A stretch of 64,000 bases of DNA from the NCBI GenBank assembly GCA_031769625.1, contig JAUIMM010000483.1, positions 5,152,001-5,216,000 of the forward strand, given 5' to 3'. The position numbers and the translations under genes were made by a program. The notes under the pieces were generated by a model. The model worked only from the letters and a program-made list of their open reading frames with translations, ran no database searches and had not been told where the DNA came from. Positions 43,974 through 54,129 of this stretch are shown in pieces. This DNA is from Taudactylus pleione. Taxonomy: Eukaryota > Chordata > Amphibia > Anura > Myobatrachidae. The number at the start of each line of letters is the position of its first letter. Within the stretch, counting starts at the first letter, position 1.

Positions 43974-44522
43974 TGGGCTCTATTTATTAACATTATTTTT
44001 ACTAAAATAAAGTGAAAAAGGGTGTTTTCACACCCTTTTCACATTATTTTAGTTTCACCTGTAGTTATTACAGGGCAATTGGAGTAGAATTAGTAAAATT
44101 CTACTCCAACCCCCAGTATCACTTATTTTTAGTAAAGCAGATCGCATTTCCCATAATTGTAATGGGAAATGTGATCTGTGTGCAAGTTACTAAAAATAAA
44201 TTGTAAAAAAATACCGGGGGAAGCCCTGTGATAATAACGCCACCTGGAGGTGGCGTTCTCCAGGGGCTTAGCGCCGGGGGGCGGGGCTTAGCGTCGGTGG
44301 GGGGGTAGTAGCGACGGTGGGTCGGCGCATGCGCGGGCTCGAAAATACCGCGACTAGAGTGCGGATGGGATCCGCAGGGACAGAGCTTTATCGCAAGCTC
44401 TGTCCCTGCAAGGGATTTATAGTAAATCCCTGTGATATTGCCTGAATTCGCAATGCGAATTCACTCGGTAATATCACACTACAATCCGCATTCAATATGC
44501 GGATTGTAGTAAATAGAGCCCA
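43974..44522. mobile_element. Harbinger-like element at the exon's splice donor
   Basis: Ends TGGGCTCTATTTATTAAC and GTAGTAAATAGAGCCC are inverted; ACA abuts both sides (43971-43973, 44522-44524) with a one-base uncertainty at the border. The interior is serial palindromes: AAAAAGGGTG/CACCCTTTT, CGCATTTCCCATAATTGTAA, GCAGGGACAGAGC/GCTCTGTCCCTGC, CAATCCGCATTCAATATGCG. About 549 bp, non-coding. It starts at position +9 of the intron, leaving the donor intact. Confidence 0.85.
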
Positions 44523-44674
44523 CAGTATTGTAGACTAGCCGATGTAGCTAGTTATTATTCCTATCTATAACAAATATGCTTTGTTTATTTTATGCCTCTG
44601 GTGTAAAGGACCATGCTAGTGTCAAGATTAAGTAAATTCCGTTTTATTAGTCCTTAGAGGTAGGACTGCAGCGC

Positions 44675-45078
44675 CAGCGGCAAACGCAGGATTTTTACAG
44701 GGGGCTTTCCACACACACACATATATACTGTGTATATATATATTATACTTACTGTATGTCACACATACATTACACACACTTACCTTGCAGCAGCTGTAAG
44801 TTGTGTACCAGATAAGAATGGGTCCTGTCAGGCAGGCACCATGTCATTAGGCCCCTCCCCTAGCGACAAAATGCTGCAATTCACGGGTCAGTCGGGAGGG
44901 GGCAAAGCCAAATGAGGCGATTCTAATGGAATCACGTCATATTGGCCCCGCCTCCTCCCGATTGACCCGTGAATCGCTGCAAATGCCACGAGGGGCGGGG
45001 CTTAAGAAGATGGTGCCTGCTTTCCAGTATGTCTGGAGGCTTTCTGGGTACTCAGTAACCCCCTCCTGCGTGTGCTAG
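44675..45078 (+). mobile_element. hAT-like element, GCAAACGCAGGAT type (M2)
   Basis: Left CAGCGGCAAACGCAGGAT and right CTCCTGCGTGTGCTAG, with the same internal order as M1: CA/TA microsatellite, CTTACCTTGCAGCAG, GGGCGGGGCTTAAGAAG, then TTTCTGGGTACTCAG. The target duplication is unclear in this copy. Confidence 0.75.
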
Positions 45079-45356
45079 TGCGCGTAGTCCAATATTCAAA
45101 TAGAGGAGCCACACCCAACTGCCACTCCAAATGCGGCTAAACATCACTGGCAGTTGGTTTCTCTCCCCAATCACCTCGGTTGAGAGGAACCATTTCATGA
45201 CTTTTCACCCCTATAAGGAGGGGTAGAATTTTGAAAAATCTCTGCTTAGTGGGTGCTTAATTCATGGAAGGAATATACTACCTGAATTTCATGTTTCTAG
45301 GTCCAGGGGTCAGGGCTGAATGTTGATGAGTCAGTGAGTCAGTAAGGACATTAGTT

Positions 45357-45389
<33 letters not shown>

Positions 45390-46351
45390 ATAAATATATA
45401 TAAATATAAATATATATTTATATATATTCGATAATTATAAGCATCAAATCCATCGCTACATACTGCATTACTATATCCAACCATAGGAACTAGTCTTCGA
45501 GTCCTGTTGTTTTGTATTATTCACTGTATTTGTTCACTTAGCGTTCCTAAGAAAAAAAATATATATATATAAAAGAAAATGGAGCCAGTCATGTAGCACA
45601 ATGGTCCTGTTCTGTCTGGTGCTTAAGTGATTGTGTGACTTCCATATACGGTAGCATTTATCTCTGCAGCCCAAAAAATTATTTTCTGTTTTCTAAGTGC
45701 TTCTGACTTGTTAAATATTATCTGGGCACTATACGCATTACTCTTGTACTCCCATAATTGTAATATAATGAAATTCCACTTTATTACATAAAGTTTTACA
45801 ATTCCTTTTGGTACCGAGAGGCCAGAAACGTTTTATTATTTTATTTTACACTATTATAATAATTCCAAAGATCCAATAATTAACGTTTTGACCCAAGGCC
45901 ATTGCAAATGTTATACATTATGTAGCAGGATCAGAAATCTCTACAGGAGCCTTGAAAGTGCAACTGAGTCTCATAAACCTTTGCTATATTATACCCGTTC
46001 CCCAGAGGCATGAACTGCTAGTGATCGTTACATCCTGGAGAAGCAGCACTGTAATGTTATAGGCTTAAGGTGGACAGGTTTGCAACAAATGTGTAAGGCA
46101 GCCATTTTGTGTGCTGTGTAGACATTGCTGTCTGTGTGGCTGGCACATCATACAGTAGGGATCAATGTGTCCTCAGCCTGCAACATGTAACAACATTATT
46201 TCATATTACCGCGAATACCCTCACTTATATATTGGCTTAGTCTCCCAACTACTCAAAGCTCATCCTCTGGGCTTGGCAGCATTTTGCAAATAAACATGAT
46301 GACGACCAAAGTCGTTTTTATGGAGCAATTTGCATAGACTAATATTTGTAC
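45079..46351. other. Intronic sequence with unclassified repeat-like part
   Basis: About 45100-45350 (GCCACACCCAACTGCCACTC; TGAGTCAGTGAGTCAGTAAG) reads like a mobile-element tail but I cannot assign it. A (TA)n tract lies at 45357-45430. No gene supported. Confidence 0.4.
45357..45430. repeat. (TA)n microsatellite with TAAATA interruptions
   Basis: TATATA run with ATAAATATATAAATAT-type interruptions. Confidence 0.9.
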
Positions 46352-46511
46352 TAGGGATGGACATCGACCATCGATAGTTAACAAACATTGATAGTTTACT
46401 AACGATGTCCGATGGTTTTGCCATCGATGGCAGAGAGCCAATAGGTTTCTGCCCTCAATGGCAAAGTGGAACCCAATGTTTAATTTTTTTCTGCTCCCGA
46501 TTCTGAACTTA

Positions 46512-47412
46512 GGAGCTGATTCAGACCCGTTCACTATGATGCGAACGCTCGTAGCTGGCCAATATTTGCAATATGTGTATGCATCGCAATGCGCGTGCGC
46601 GAACCAGTGCGAGAGATTGGGATGCGCTCGCTCGCTGCGCATAGACTGCCCAGTAGAGTGAGTGACAGGAGAAGCCGTTTGTGGGTGGTAACAGGGGCTG
46701 GCCACTGGAAACTGGGGAGTGGAGGTGTGAACGTAGGCGTGCCTGAGTGTCTCAACACCGTTTCAGAGGCGTGCTTAATTAAAAGGCAGCGTCATAGTAC
46801 ACGTCACCTGGTTGGAAATCACACTGAAGTGATCGCAGTGCTTGCCACAGGGTATAGTCAATCTCAAGCGCTGCGATCACATCCGATGGTGCTCGATGTA
46901 CCAATGTTTTCAAGCACTTCCAGGAGATGACGTGCGCAAGTAGGCTTCTTATGAATGGCTGATGGGCGTCTGCATACACAAGTCAGGGGTGGGGAACCTT
47001 TTTTCTGCCGAGGGCCATTTTGATATATACTGTATAATATTATTTGCGGGCCCGCTGCAGGCCACGACCCTCCGTGTGACATCACACGGGGGAGGGGCCA
47101 CAATCGCTCGTGATTACAGCAATGCGCAGAGCATCCTGAGGATGCTCTGGGGAGCTGTAAGGTCAGCGCTGTGACCATCTGAAGCATCCTAAGATGAGGC
47201 TAGCAGGAAAAAGCTCAGAGGGCCAAACCAAATGATTCCGGGGGCCTTATACGGCCCACGGGCCTGAGGTTCCCCATCCCTGAACGCACGCCAAGACATA
47301 GTGGGCGTGCTAATGCCTTGCCTTGTGATCGCCTGCCTTGCTGGGCGTGCGCTGGATTTGCATATGCAGGCTGCGAGTGAACGCATCTAGCGAGCGGGTC
47401 TGAATGAGCTCC
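46512..47412 (+). mobile_element. Harbinger-like ~600-bp element, middle level (C4)
   Basis: Ends GGAGCTGATTCAGACCCG and CGGGTCTGAATGAGCTCC, flanked by TTA on both sides (46509-46511, 47413-47415). The interior shares GACAGGAG-AGCCGTTTGTGG and GGTGGTAACAGGGG with C1 and C2. Subtracting the nested H2 leaves about 600 bp, the size of its subfamily. Confidence 0.9.
46984..47282 (+). mobile_element. hAT-like CAGGGGTGGGGAACC element, inner level (H2)
   Basis: Ends CAGGGGTGGGGAACC and GAGGTTCCCCATCCCTG are near-exact inverted repeats. It is the fullest copy (299 bp) and serves as reference for H1 and H3. The flanking 8 bases do not match well (ACACAAGT, AACGCACG). Confidence 0.85.
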
Positions 47413-47568
47413 TTAGCCCGCTCCCTGGCAGTCCACTAAGTTCCGCTCCCTTTTTCTATTAGCCCGCGGCTTGCCGTGCACCCGGCAGAGTGGCCAGCAA
47501 GTGGTGTAAACCATAGACGGTTATCACAGATGATGCCATCGATGGAAAACCACTGATGGCCATCCTTA

Positions 47569-49293
47569 AATTATCCATTATTCTAAGTGCAGTATTAATT
47601 GAAACTACCGCAGGGTGTAGAACAACACCCTAAACATCACCATCCGAGACGTGCTACTGAAGACAAGCGAGTGGCGCTCTTCTCTATGAAACCCCTAATT
47701 TCTGCCACTTAAGAGAGAGGGCGTTTCTATAAGTTGAATTTATTAATGTACAAATCTATCCAAATTCCTGACATGATTAACACAAAAAATGCCATTGGTG
47801 CTTAGAAAATCCACAAAAATCACAGTAACCTATTAACCCAATTGGTAGCTGTCATGCTGATGGATTTGCGGACCCAAATGATTTGTGATTGATTCATGTA
47901 CATGTATTAATAATATAGCCCATTAGAAGATCATTGAAACCGCAGCCGGCTTTCTGTCCTTGCTAAGGATTCTGGGAGTGAAATTTAGCCTACACTGGAG
48001 TTTCAGAGTGTTCCCATCACTATTACATCGCTTAAGCTTTTGTTTTGTTTGTTTGCTGTTGTTTTAGTTAACTGCAGCCATGTCCCTCTGTTTCAGTACA
48101 GCTGGCTCAGCCCAAACTACTCAGCCAGTATTTAATTCATGTCTCCAATCATCCGTGAACAGAATTTAGAATCCCAGTTGAAGTACACACTTTTTTTCCC
48201 CCCTATAAGACTTAAAAATGGCTATTTTATGTGTCCGCTACCAACAAACAACCGGGAATATTGTGCAAACCGCAGAGCACCACTTAGTAAACATGCGATA
48301 ATGGGATTTAAATTCTCAGCAGTGCAGGCACCACAGGGTATGGGCACTTTTGGCAGCTTAGGAGTTGCGAATGCAGGCAGAGAAACGTCATGTCAATGAT
48401 CAGGAGTTTGGCATCTCATAGCGACAACTCTTTCAAGCGAACAGTCAAAAGAAAGGAAAAAAAAAAAAAAAGATAGACCTAAAAGAATACAGGCTGCCCT
48501 GCAGCAGAATCTTTGCATTATTCACGTTCTGTACAACAGTGTGAGCCGGAATGATTAAATGGAATCTACCAGGTCCCTTAAGTCAGTCGTGGGCACCAGA
48601 TGGGAGCGGTTAAGCGATGATTAGAAGGAAGGGGTACACCTTGTGGGGGCACGTCGTTGCTACAAAGTTCACTCGCACAAAACAAGCCTTTCACAAGAGG
48701 TAAGGTGGTAAGAGAGGGAGAGAGATCGGCTCGGAGGCGGAAGAGTCTCCTCCTCTCCCCGTGCTGTAACTCCTGCAAAGAACGCTTTGAAGTCTCCCTA
48801 GATTGGTTTACTACTGTATCGATGCTTAATGCAGCTGTCGTGATAACATACTGAGATGGGACATTGCAACTGAAGCCCATCAACGCCAGTGCGATAAAGG
48901 AACTCGTCTCTAAGAACCTTCACAAGCCTGGGGAGCAGTGACATCTGTGTCATTAGCTAGTAGGCGTCTTGCATTTCTGTGCTGGAAGGAGATGGTTCTA
49001 TCTGTGTGCACGTATCTATCTGTTGTTGTTCTTACAGCACTCATTATAGTTTATACAGCGTCACTGCACAGTCTAGAGAAAATGCTCTCGTGCACCAGTC
49101 GCTGCCCCATTGAAGCTTAACAGTCTTAAATTCCCTAATGCGCGCACATACTCTATTTTGTCAGCCGCCATCTGATCTACCAGTATTGTACTGCCCAAGT
49201 GCCGTCAGGCAGCAAAAAATGAATAAATGCAGATATTAACTCAAGCTGTGCTCTGCTGTACCCGCATACCAGTGCCATCTTTCTGGTGATACA
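47569..49293. other. Intronic sequence with a SINE fragment
   Basis: About 49035-49128 (CAGTCGCTGCCCCATTGAAG + CTTAACAGTCTTA) is an eroded - strand SINE tail. An A-run lies at 48458-48472. Nothing else is recognised. Confidence 0.4.
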
Positions 49294-49386
49294 GGGGTTT
49301 ATTTACTAAGCAGTGTTAGGAGACAGAGTGAAAAGTGATAAGGTGCCAGCCAATCAGCTCTCAACTAGGGATGTGCGCCGGACCAT

Positions 49387-49500
49387 TTTTGCCGGATTTG
49401 GATTTGGATTTGGTTCTAATTCGTCGTCCGGCTTTGGATTTGGATTTGGATTTGCCAAACTGCGGTGACTGGCTTTGGATTTGGATTTGGATTTGGATTT
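49387..49500 (+). repeat. (GGATTT)n hexamer repeat in Z
   Basis: Several blocks of GGATTTGGATTTGGATTT, interrupted by GTCGTCCGGCTTT. Part of element Z. Confidence 0.85.
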
Positions 49501-49917
49501 TTTTACAAAAATTGACAAAAAAAGCTAAAATCACATAAATTGGTCTTTTTTTTCTTCCTAGAGTATTATTAACCTCAATAACATTAATTTCCAGTCAATT
49601 TAGACCATATCACAGCTTATAATATTGTTTTCAACATTATTGGCCAAAGGTTGCAGTGAGCTGACTGGTTACTAAGCGACAAAGCAGCGGCACAACGACA
49701 CAGACACCACAGTATAAAGCACATCTATGACACATTGCCACACAGCAGTGGCAGAAATGAAAAGTAGTGCACCCACCCAGTGGGGTACGGCCAGCAGAGT
49801 CACAGTACTTGTTTACAAAGTGGGCTACGGCCCTAGGAGTCACAGTGCACAATCTTATTAGCATTACACCGCACATAGGGCCTGATTCACATTACACCAT
49901 AAAGTAGTGTCTCTTAT

Positions 49918-50815
49918 TTATGTTACGACACACAGTAGTGCCCCTTTTACACAATGCCCACAGTAGTGACCCTTTTACACAATGCCCACAGTAGCGGTGT
50001 CCCTTACACAATGTCCCCCAGCAGTGGTGCCCCCTATGCAGTCCCCTTAGTAGTAGGGTCCACTATGCAGTGCCCCCAGTAGAATGCCCCCCAGTAGTAT
50101 GCCCCCCATTAGCAGGCCCCCCCAGTAGTATGCCCCCCATTAGCAGGCCCCCCCAGTAGTATGCCCCCCATTAGCATGCCACCCAGTAGTATGCCCCCCC
50201 AGTAGTATGGCTCCCCCAGTAGTAGGCTGCCCCAGTAGCAGGCCCCCCCAGTAGTAGGCTGCCCCAGTAGTAGCCCCCCCTGTAGTATGGCCCCCCCCAG
50301 TAGTATGGCCCCCCCTGTAGTAGGCTGCCCCAGTAGCAGCCCCCCCAGTAGTATGGCCCCCCCCAGTAGCAGGCCCCTCAGTAGTATGGCCCCCCCAGTA
50401 GCAGACCCCCCCCAGTAGTATAGCCCCCCTGTAGTATGGCCCCCCCAGTAGTATAGCCCCGCCCAGTAGCAGACCCCCCCAGTAGTGCAGACCCCCCCAG
50501 TAGTATAGCCCCCCCCCAGTAGCAGGCCCCTCTGTAGTATGGCCCCCCAATAGTGCAGATCCCCCCCAGTAGTATGGCCCCCCCAGTAGCAGACCCCCCC
50601 CCCCAGTAGTATAGCCCCCCCCAGTAGCAGGCCCCTCTGTAGTATGGCCCCCCCAGTAGTATTGCCCCCCCCCAGTAGCAGACCCCCCCCCAGTAGTGCA
50701 GACCCCCCCCAGTAGTATAGCCCCCCCCAGTAGCAGGCCCCTCTGTAGTATGGCCCCCCCAGTAGTATGGCCCCCCCAGTAGCAGACCCCCCCCCAGTAG
50801 CGCCCCCGGACCTTT
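49918..50815 (-). repeat. CCCCCCAGTAGTATGG minisatellite in Z
   Basis: Many 14-19-bp units of the form CCCCCCAGTAGTATGGC or CCCCCCAGTAGCAGGCC, starting from sparser AGTAGTGCCCCTT units. Longer ~110-130-bp blocks are also repeated. On the - strand it reads as a Gly/Tyr/Leu-rich frame, an artefact. Confidence 0.92.
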
Positions 50816-51360
50816 GACAAGTAAAAAAATAAAAAAAATAAAACTTACCTGATTCCCCGCTCCCGCGCCGTCCGCTCTGTCACACGCTGAGGAGGGAGCC
50901 GGAAGACTGAGCTCATGTGTGAGCTCCAGCCGGCTCCCTCCGTGCAGCAGCCAATGAGAGTCTGTGTGACTCTCATTGGCTGCTGTAACAAACACACAGC
51001 TGCCGCTGGCGGCTGTGTGTCTGTGTCTGTGTAGGGCAGAGCGCTATCACTGCGCTCTGCCCTACACAATAGGAGACCTGATGTCGGATTCTCTAGTGAG
51101 AATCCGACATCAGGCGGCCGCCGTTCGGCCCCGAACGGGGATCCGAGTCAGGCGGTGAACACCCGAACAGGGTTCGGGTGGACTCGGATCCCCAATGTTC
51201 GGAGCGGTTCGGATTCCACAGAATCCGAACCGCTCATCTCTACTCTCAACTGTAATTTTTCAAACACAGCCTGTGAGATGACAGTTGGGAGCTGATTGGC
51301 TGGCACCTGATCACTTTCTTATCACTTTTCACTCCTAACACTGCTTAGTAAATAGACCCC

Positions 51361-51994
51361 ACAATCTGAAAGATGGTGCTAGTTGCTCAGAAGTGAGTAA
51401 AGGGTCTGGCACAGCCTAGGTTCAGACTTCTGTGTGGAGCCATATTGCTGAATATATATCACTGGAAAGATGGCGCCACTGGGCTAGTATAGGGGGGGAG
51501 GGGCGCTGTATGACGACACAACTAACGTCATTGCGCCCGGTCCCTCGCTGTTTACTGATTTGAGAAGAATCGATGCTGCGGGTTCCCTGCCTCGATGATG
51601 ACATTCCCACCATCAAGCTCCTCCATTCCTGTCTCTCAGAGGAATGGTGGAAAAAGTAGCCATGTCAGCTTTAAGCTATAAAAATAATTGTACAATATAA
51701 AAATAGATAATAATAAAAACTTTTTGCAGCATATGGTGCACAGTACTAAATTACACTCACTGCCGGTACACATCAGAACGACGTACAAAAGACACAATAA
51801 CGGTTCCAATTTCCCTTCATCCCAGAACACGTTACAGAGCGTACACAATATGCAATCTTCCGAACGACGGCACGATATATCATGTCCGCGCATTGTATCT
51901 AATCTTTTCTCTTGTACACATGTGCAGCACATCAGCTGAGAAGATTGCACGTGAACGCGCGATTGAGCGTACACACTATGCGATGTGCACCCAG
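51361..51994. other. Intronic sequence with TACACA-type palindromic relic
   Basis: GCGTACACAATATGCAATCT (51839) and AGATTGCACGTGAACG... then GCGTACACACTATGCG (51967) suggest a truncated W-type MITE. No duplication can be read and no gene is supported. Confidence 0.4.
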
Positions 51995-52339
51995 CCTCCG
52001 GGAGGGGACAGCCAGGCCGGCCAAGCAGGGAGGGCGTGGTGCTGCATAGGGGGGCGTGGCTGGGAATATTACACAGTAATGGGGCTGGAGAGAGGCGTGA
52101 CCACAGCATATCATAATGTTGGCCCCGCCCCCACCACACAATTGCGAGTTTATCGACATTATGAAGCAGGGGGGCGGGTCATGGTGACACAATTCAGAGC
52201 GAATCGCATCATCTGCCCCCAGCTGCGTGGGTTTGTCTGGGGAGGGGGGCTGGGGGATTGCCTACATTTCCCGGGAGGCCGGGAGCAGCCCCCGATTTTC
52301 AGGAGGCTCCCGGACGAATTGGGAGAGTAGGTAGGTATG
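51995..52339. mobile_element. P-family hAT-like element, left end lost (P3)
   Basis: CCTCCGGGAGGGGACAGCC near the left, GGGGCGGGTCATGGTGACAC inside and GAGAGTAGGTAGGTATG at the right match the P layout. The CATACTTGCC left end is missing. Confidence 0.55.
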
Positions 52340-52455
52340 CCTAAATTACCGCTTGGTTGTCGGGCAAATCTGACCTTTACTATATTTTGTAAGTTTTCAC
52401 AGCTACATTTAATTTATGAATAAAATAAAATGACATGTACAGTAATTATAACTAT

Positions 52456-52541
52456 GGGCCTGATTCAGAGCCGATCGCAAAAAGCGAGCGCTCGCTCTGA
52501 ATCAGGGCTGCCGCTTTGTTTTTAAAAACCCGGCCTCCTGG
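52456..52541 (-). mobile_element. Solo end of a B-type Harbinger element
   Basis: GGGCCTGATTCAGAGCCGAT to GGCCTCCTGGACG is the terminal ~90 bp of a B element in reverse orientation, including its two facing CTGATTCAG/CTGAATCAG words. It then joins directly to the interior of H3, so a deletion removed the rest of B and the start of H3. Confidence 0.7.
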
Positions 52542-52900
52542 ACGCCCCCTTCAGTGTGACGTCACAGAAGGGCGGGGCCACAATCGCCGGTGATTACAGC
52601 AATGCCCCGGGGAGCTGTAAGGGCAGCGGTGTGACCAGGACTGGATTAACGGGGGGCGACAGGGGCGATCGTCCCTGGGCCCCCACTTGTTAAGGGCCCC
52701 CACACCCATCGGGGTTAAAGTGGACCGGAGGAGGCGGAACCAGTTCCGCCTCCTCCGGCCAACCTAACCCCGGTGCCGCAGGGAGGCTCCTATTACCAGG
52801 CGCCCGCTGTAAACAGCGGGTGCCCGGCTCCCTCCCCGCAGCGGCAGCCGGAGTCGGAGGCTTGAGCTCACATGAGCTCCAGCTTCCGGCTCACGCAGAG

Positions 52901-52938
52901 CACTATGGCAGAGACGTCATGACGTCTCTGCCATAGTG
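52901..52938. repeat. Perfect 38-bp palindrome in R1
   Basis: The arms CACTATGGCAGAGACGTCA and TGACGTCTCTGCCATAGTG meet without spacer. The centre contains GACGTCATGACGTC. Confidence 0.92.
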
Positions 52939-53019
52939 TGGAGGAGCAGCCGAGCGGACTGCAGCGGACGTGGGGCTAAGGTTCAGGTAAGTATGAGCTT
53001 TATTTTTTTATTTTTTTAG

Positions 53020-53900
53020 TGCAAGCGGCCTACTGGGGGCATTACTGGCAGGGGGCATTACTAAAGGGGACATTACTCAGGGGGGAACATTACACATTAC
53101 TTGGGGAGGGGGGAGGCATTACTACTGGGGGCATTACTGGTGGGGGGCATTATTCAGGGGGGAGCACTACTACTGGGGCATTACTCAGGGAGGGGGGAGA
53201 CATTACTACTGGGGGCATTATTCAGGGGAGAGCATTACTACTGGGGCATTACTCGGGGAGGGGGGAGGCATTACTACTGGGGGCATTATTCAGGGGGAGC
53301 ATTACTACTGGGGCATTACTTGGGGAGGGGGGAGGCATTACTACTGGGGGCATTATTCAGGGGGAAGCATTACTACTGGGGCATTACTCGGGGAGGGGGG
53401 AGGCATTACTACTGGGGGCATTACTGGGGGGGGGATTACTACTGGGAACATTACTCGGGGGGAAGCATTACTGCTGGGGGCATTAATCAGGGGGCATTTC
53501 TATTGGGGGCTCTACTAGAGAGGGAGCATTAGTATTGGGGGCACTAATAGAGGGGAATTTCTACAGAGGGCTCTACTAAAGGGGGAATGACTACTGGGGG
53601 CATTACTATTGGGGGCACAACTACATGGGTATTTCTACTGGGGGATTTATACAGGGGGCATTACTACTAGGGCATTACTATTGGGCACATGCCCAATTAC
53701 TACTGGGGGGCATTACTATTTGGGGCACAACTACAGGGCCTTACTGGGGGCATTTATACAGAGGGCATTACTACAGGGGGCACTACTAATGGGAGTATTG
53801 CATAGGGGGCACTGCATAAGGGGCACTACTACTGGGTGCACTGCATACGGGGCACTACCACTGTGGGCACTGACACTACTGGGGGCTCTGCATAAGGTCC
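53020..53900 (+). repeat. GGGGGCATTACTACT minisatellite in R1
   Basis: Units of 14-18 bp (GGGGGCATTACTACT and variants). Between 53113 and 53430 they are organised in ~67-68-bp blocks (GGAGGCATTACTACTGG starts at about 53265, 53332 and 53400). Reverse-complement relation to the array in Z. The Gly/His/Tyr-rich frames are artefacts. Confidence 0.9.
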
Positions 53901-54129
53901 CCATTGCGCATACCCCCAGTTTGTCACATTTAATAGGGGCCCCCACATGTTTGTTGCCCAGGGGCCCCCACAGACCTTAATACGGCCCTGGGTGTGACTG
54001 TCTGAAGCATCCTAAGGACGTTCCAGGCGGCACTGCTGCATAGATTCTGGCTGCAGGGTGCTCAGAGGGCCAGACCAAATGATTCCGGGGGCCTTACACG
54101 GCCCCCGGGCCTGAGGTTCCCCATCCCTG

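Larger units (their letters stand above)
46352..47568. mobile_element. hAT-like TAGGGATGG element, outer level of a triple nest (X2)
   Basis: Ends TAGGGATGGACATCGACC and CACTGATGGCCATCCTTA are inverted, with CATCGATGG-like words next to both as in X1. It is interrupted at 46512-47412; without that insert it is about 313 bp, close to X1 (322 bp). The flanking 8 bp do not match well, so this is the oldest layer. Confidence 0.75.
49366..51242. mobile_element. hAT-like 1877-bp element with C-rich array (Z)
   Basis: Ends TAGGGATGTGCGCC and GGTTCGGATTC...CGCTCATCTCTA are inverted (TAGRGATG-GC). The flanks are a perfect 8-bp duplication CTCTCAAC (49358-49365, 51243-51250). Layout: GGATTT hexamer repeats (49387-49500), unique part, C-rich array (49918-50815), the ACTTACCTGATTCCCCGCTC module, then three hairpins (50948-50982, 51033-51064, 51077-51114). 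No transposase is encoded; Gly-rich frames on the - strand come from the array. Confidence 0.93.
49294..51360. mobile_element. A-family MITE split by a 1.9-kb hAT-like element (A5)
   Basis: Left GGGGTTTATTTACTAAGC, right GCTTAGTAAATAGACCCC, flanked by ACA on both sides (49291-49293, 51361-51363). It is interrupted inside CAATCAGCTCTCAACTG. Removing the insertion and one 8-bp duplication leaves 182 bp, normal for the family. Confidence 0.92.
52636..53990 (+). mobile_element. hAT-like 1355-bp element with G-rich array (R1)
   Basis: Ends CAGGACTGGATTAACGG and CCTTAATACGGCCCTG are inverted (CAGG-C-G-ATTAA). The perfect 8-bp duplication is GGTGTGAC (52628-52635, 53991-53998) within H3. Contents: GC-rich part, a 38-bp perfect palindrome (52901-52938), the AGGTAAGTATGAGC module, then a GGGGGCATTACTACT array. 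No coding capacity. Confidence 0.94.
52542..54129 (+). mobile_element. hAT-like H element, 5' truncated and interrupted (H3)
   Basis: It starts inside the family at CAGTGTGACGTCACAGAAGG, continues GTGATTACAGCAATGCCC, is split at 52636-53990, and resumes GTCTGAAGCATCCTAAGG to the right end GAGGTTCCCCATCCCTG. H1 and H2 show the uninterrupted order. Confidence 0.85.

Noticed and set aside
49875..49895. GGGCCTGATTCACATTACACC as another Harbinger end
   Set aside because: It shares GGGCCTGATTCA but has no partner end or 3-bp duplication, and the same word lies at 62422 within the shared Z/R2 module.
50140..50995. Long Gly/Tyr/Leu-rich frames on the - strand
   Set aside because: They coincide exactly with the C-rich array of element Z; reading is open only because the unit lacks stops.
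53019..53532. Gly/His/Leu-rich frames on the + strand
   Set aside because: They are produced by the GGGGGCATTACTACT array inside R1, in more than one frame, with no non-repeat sequence.
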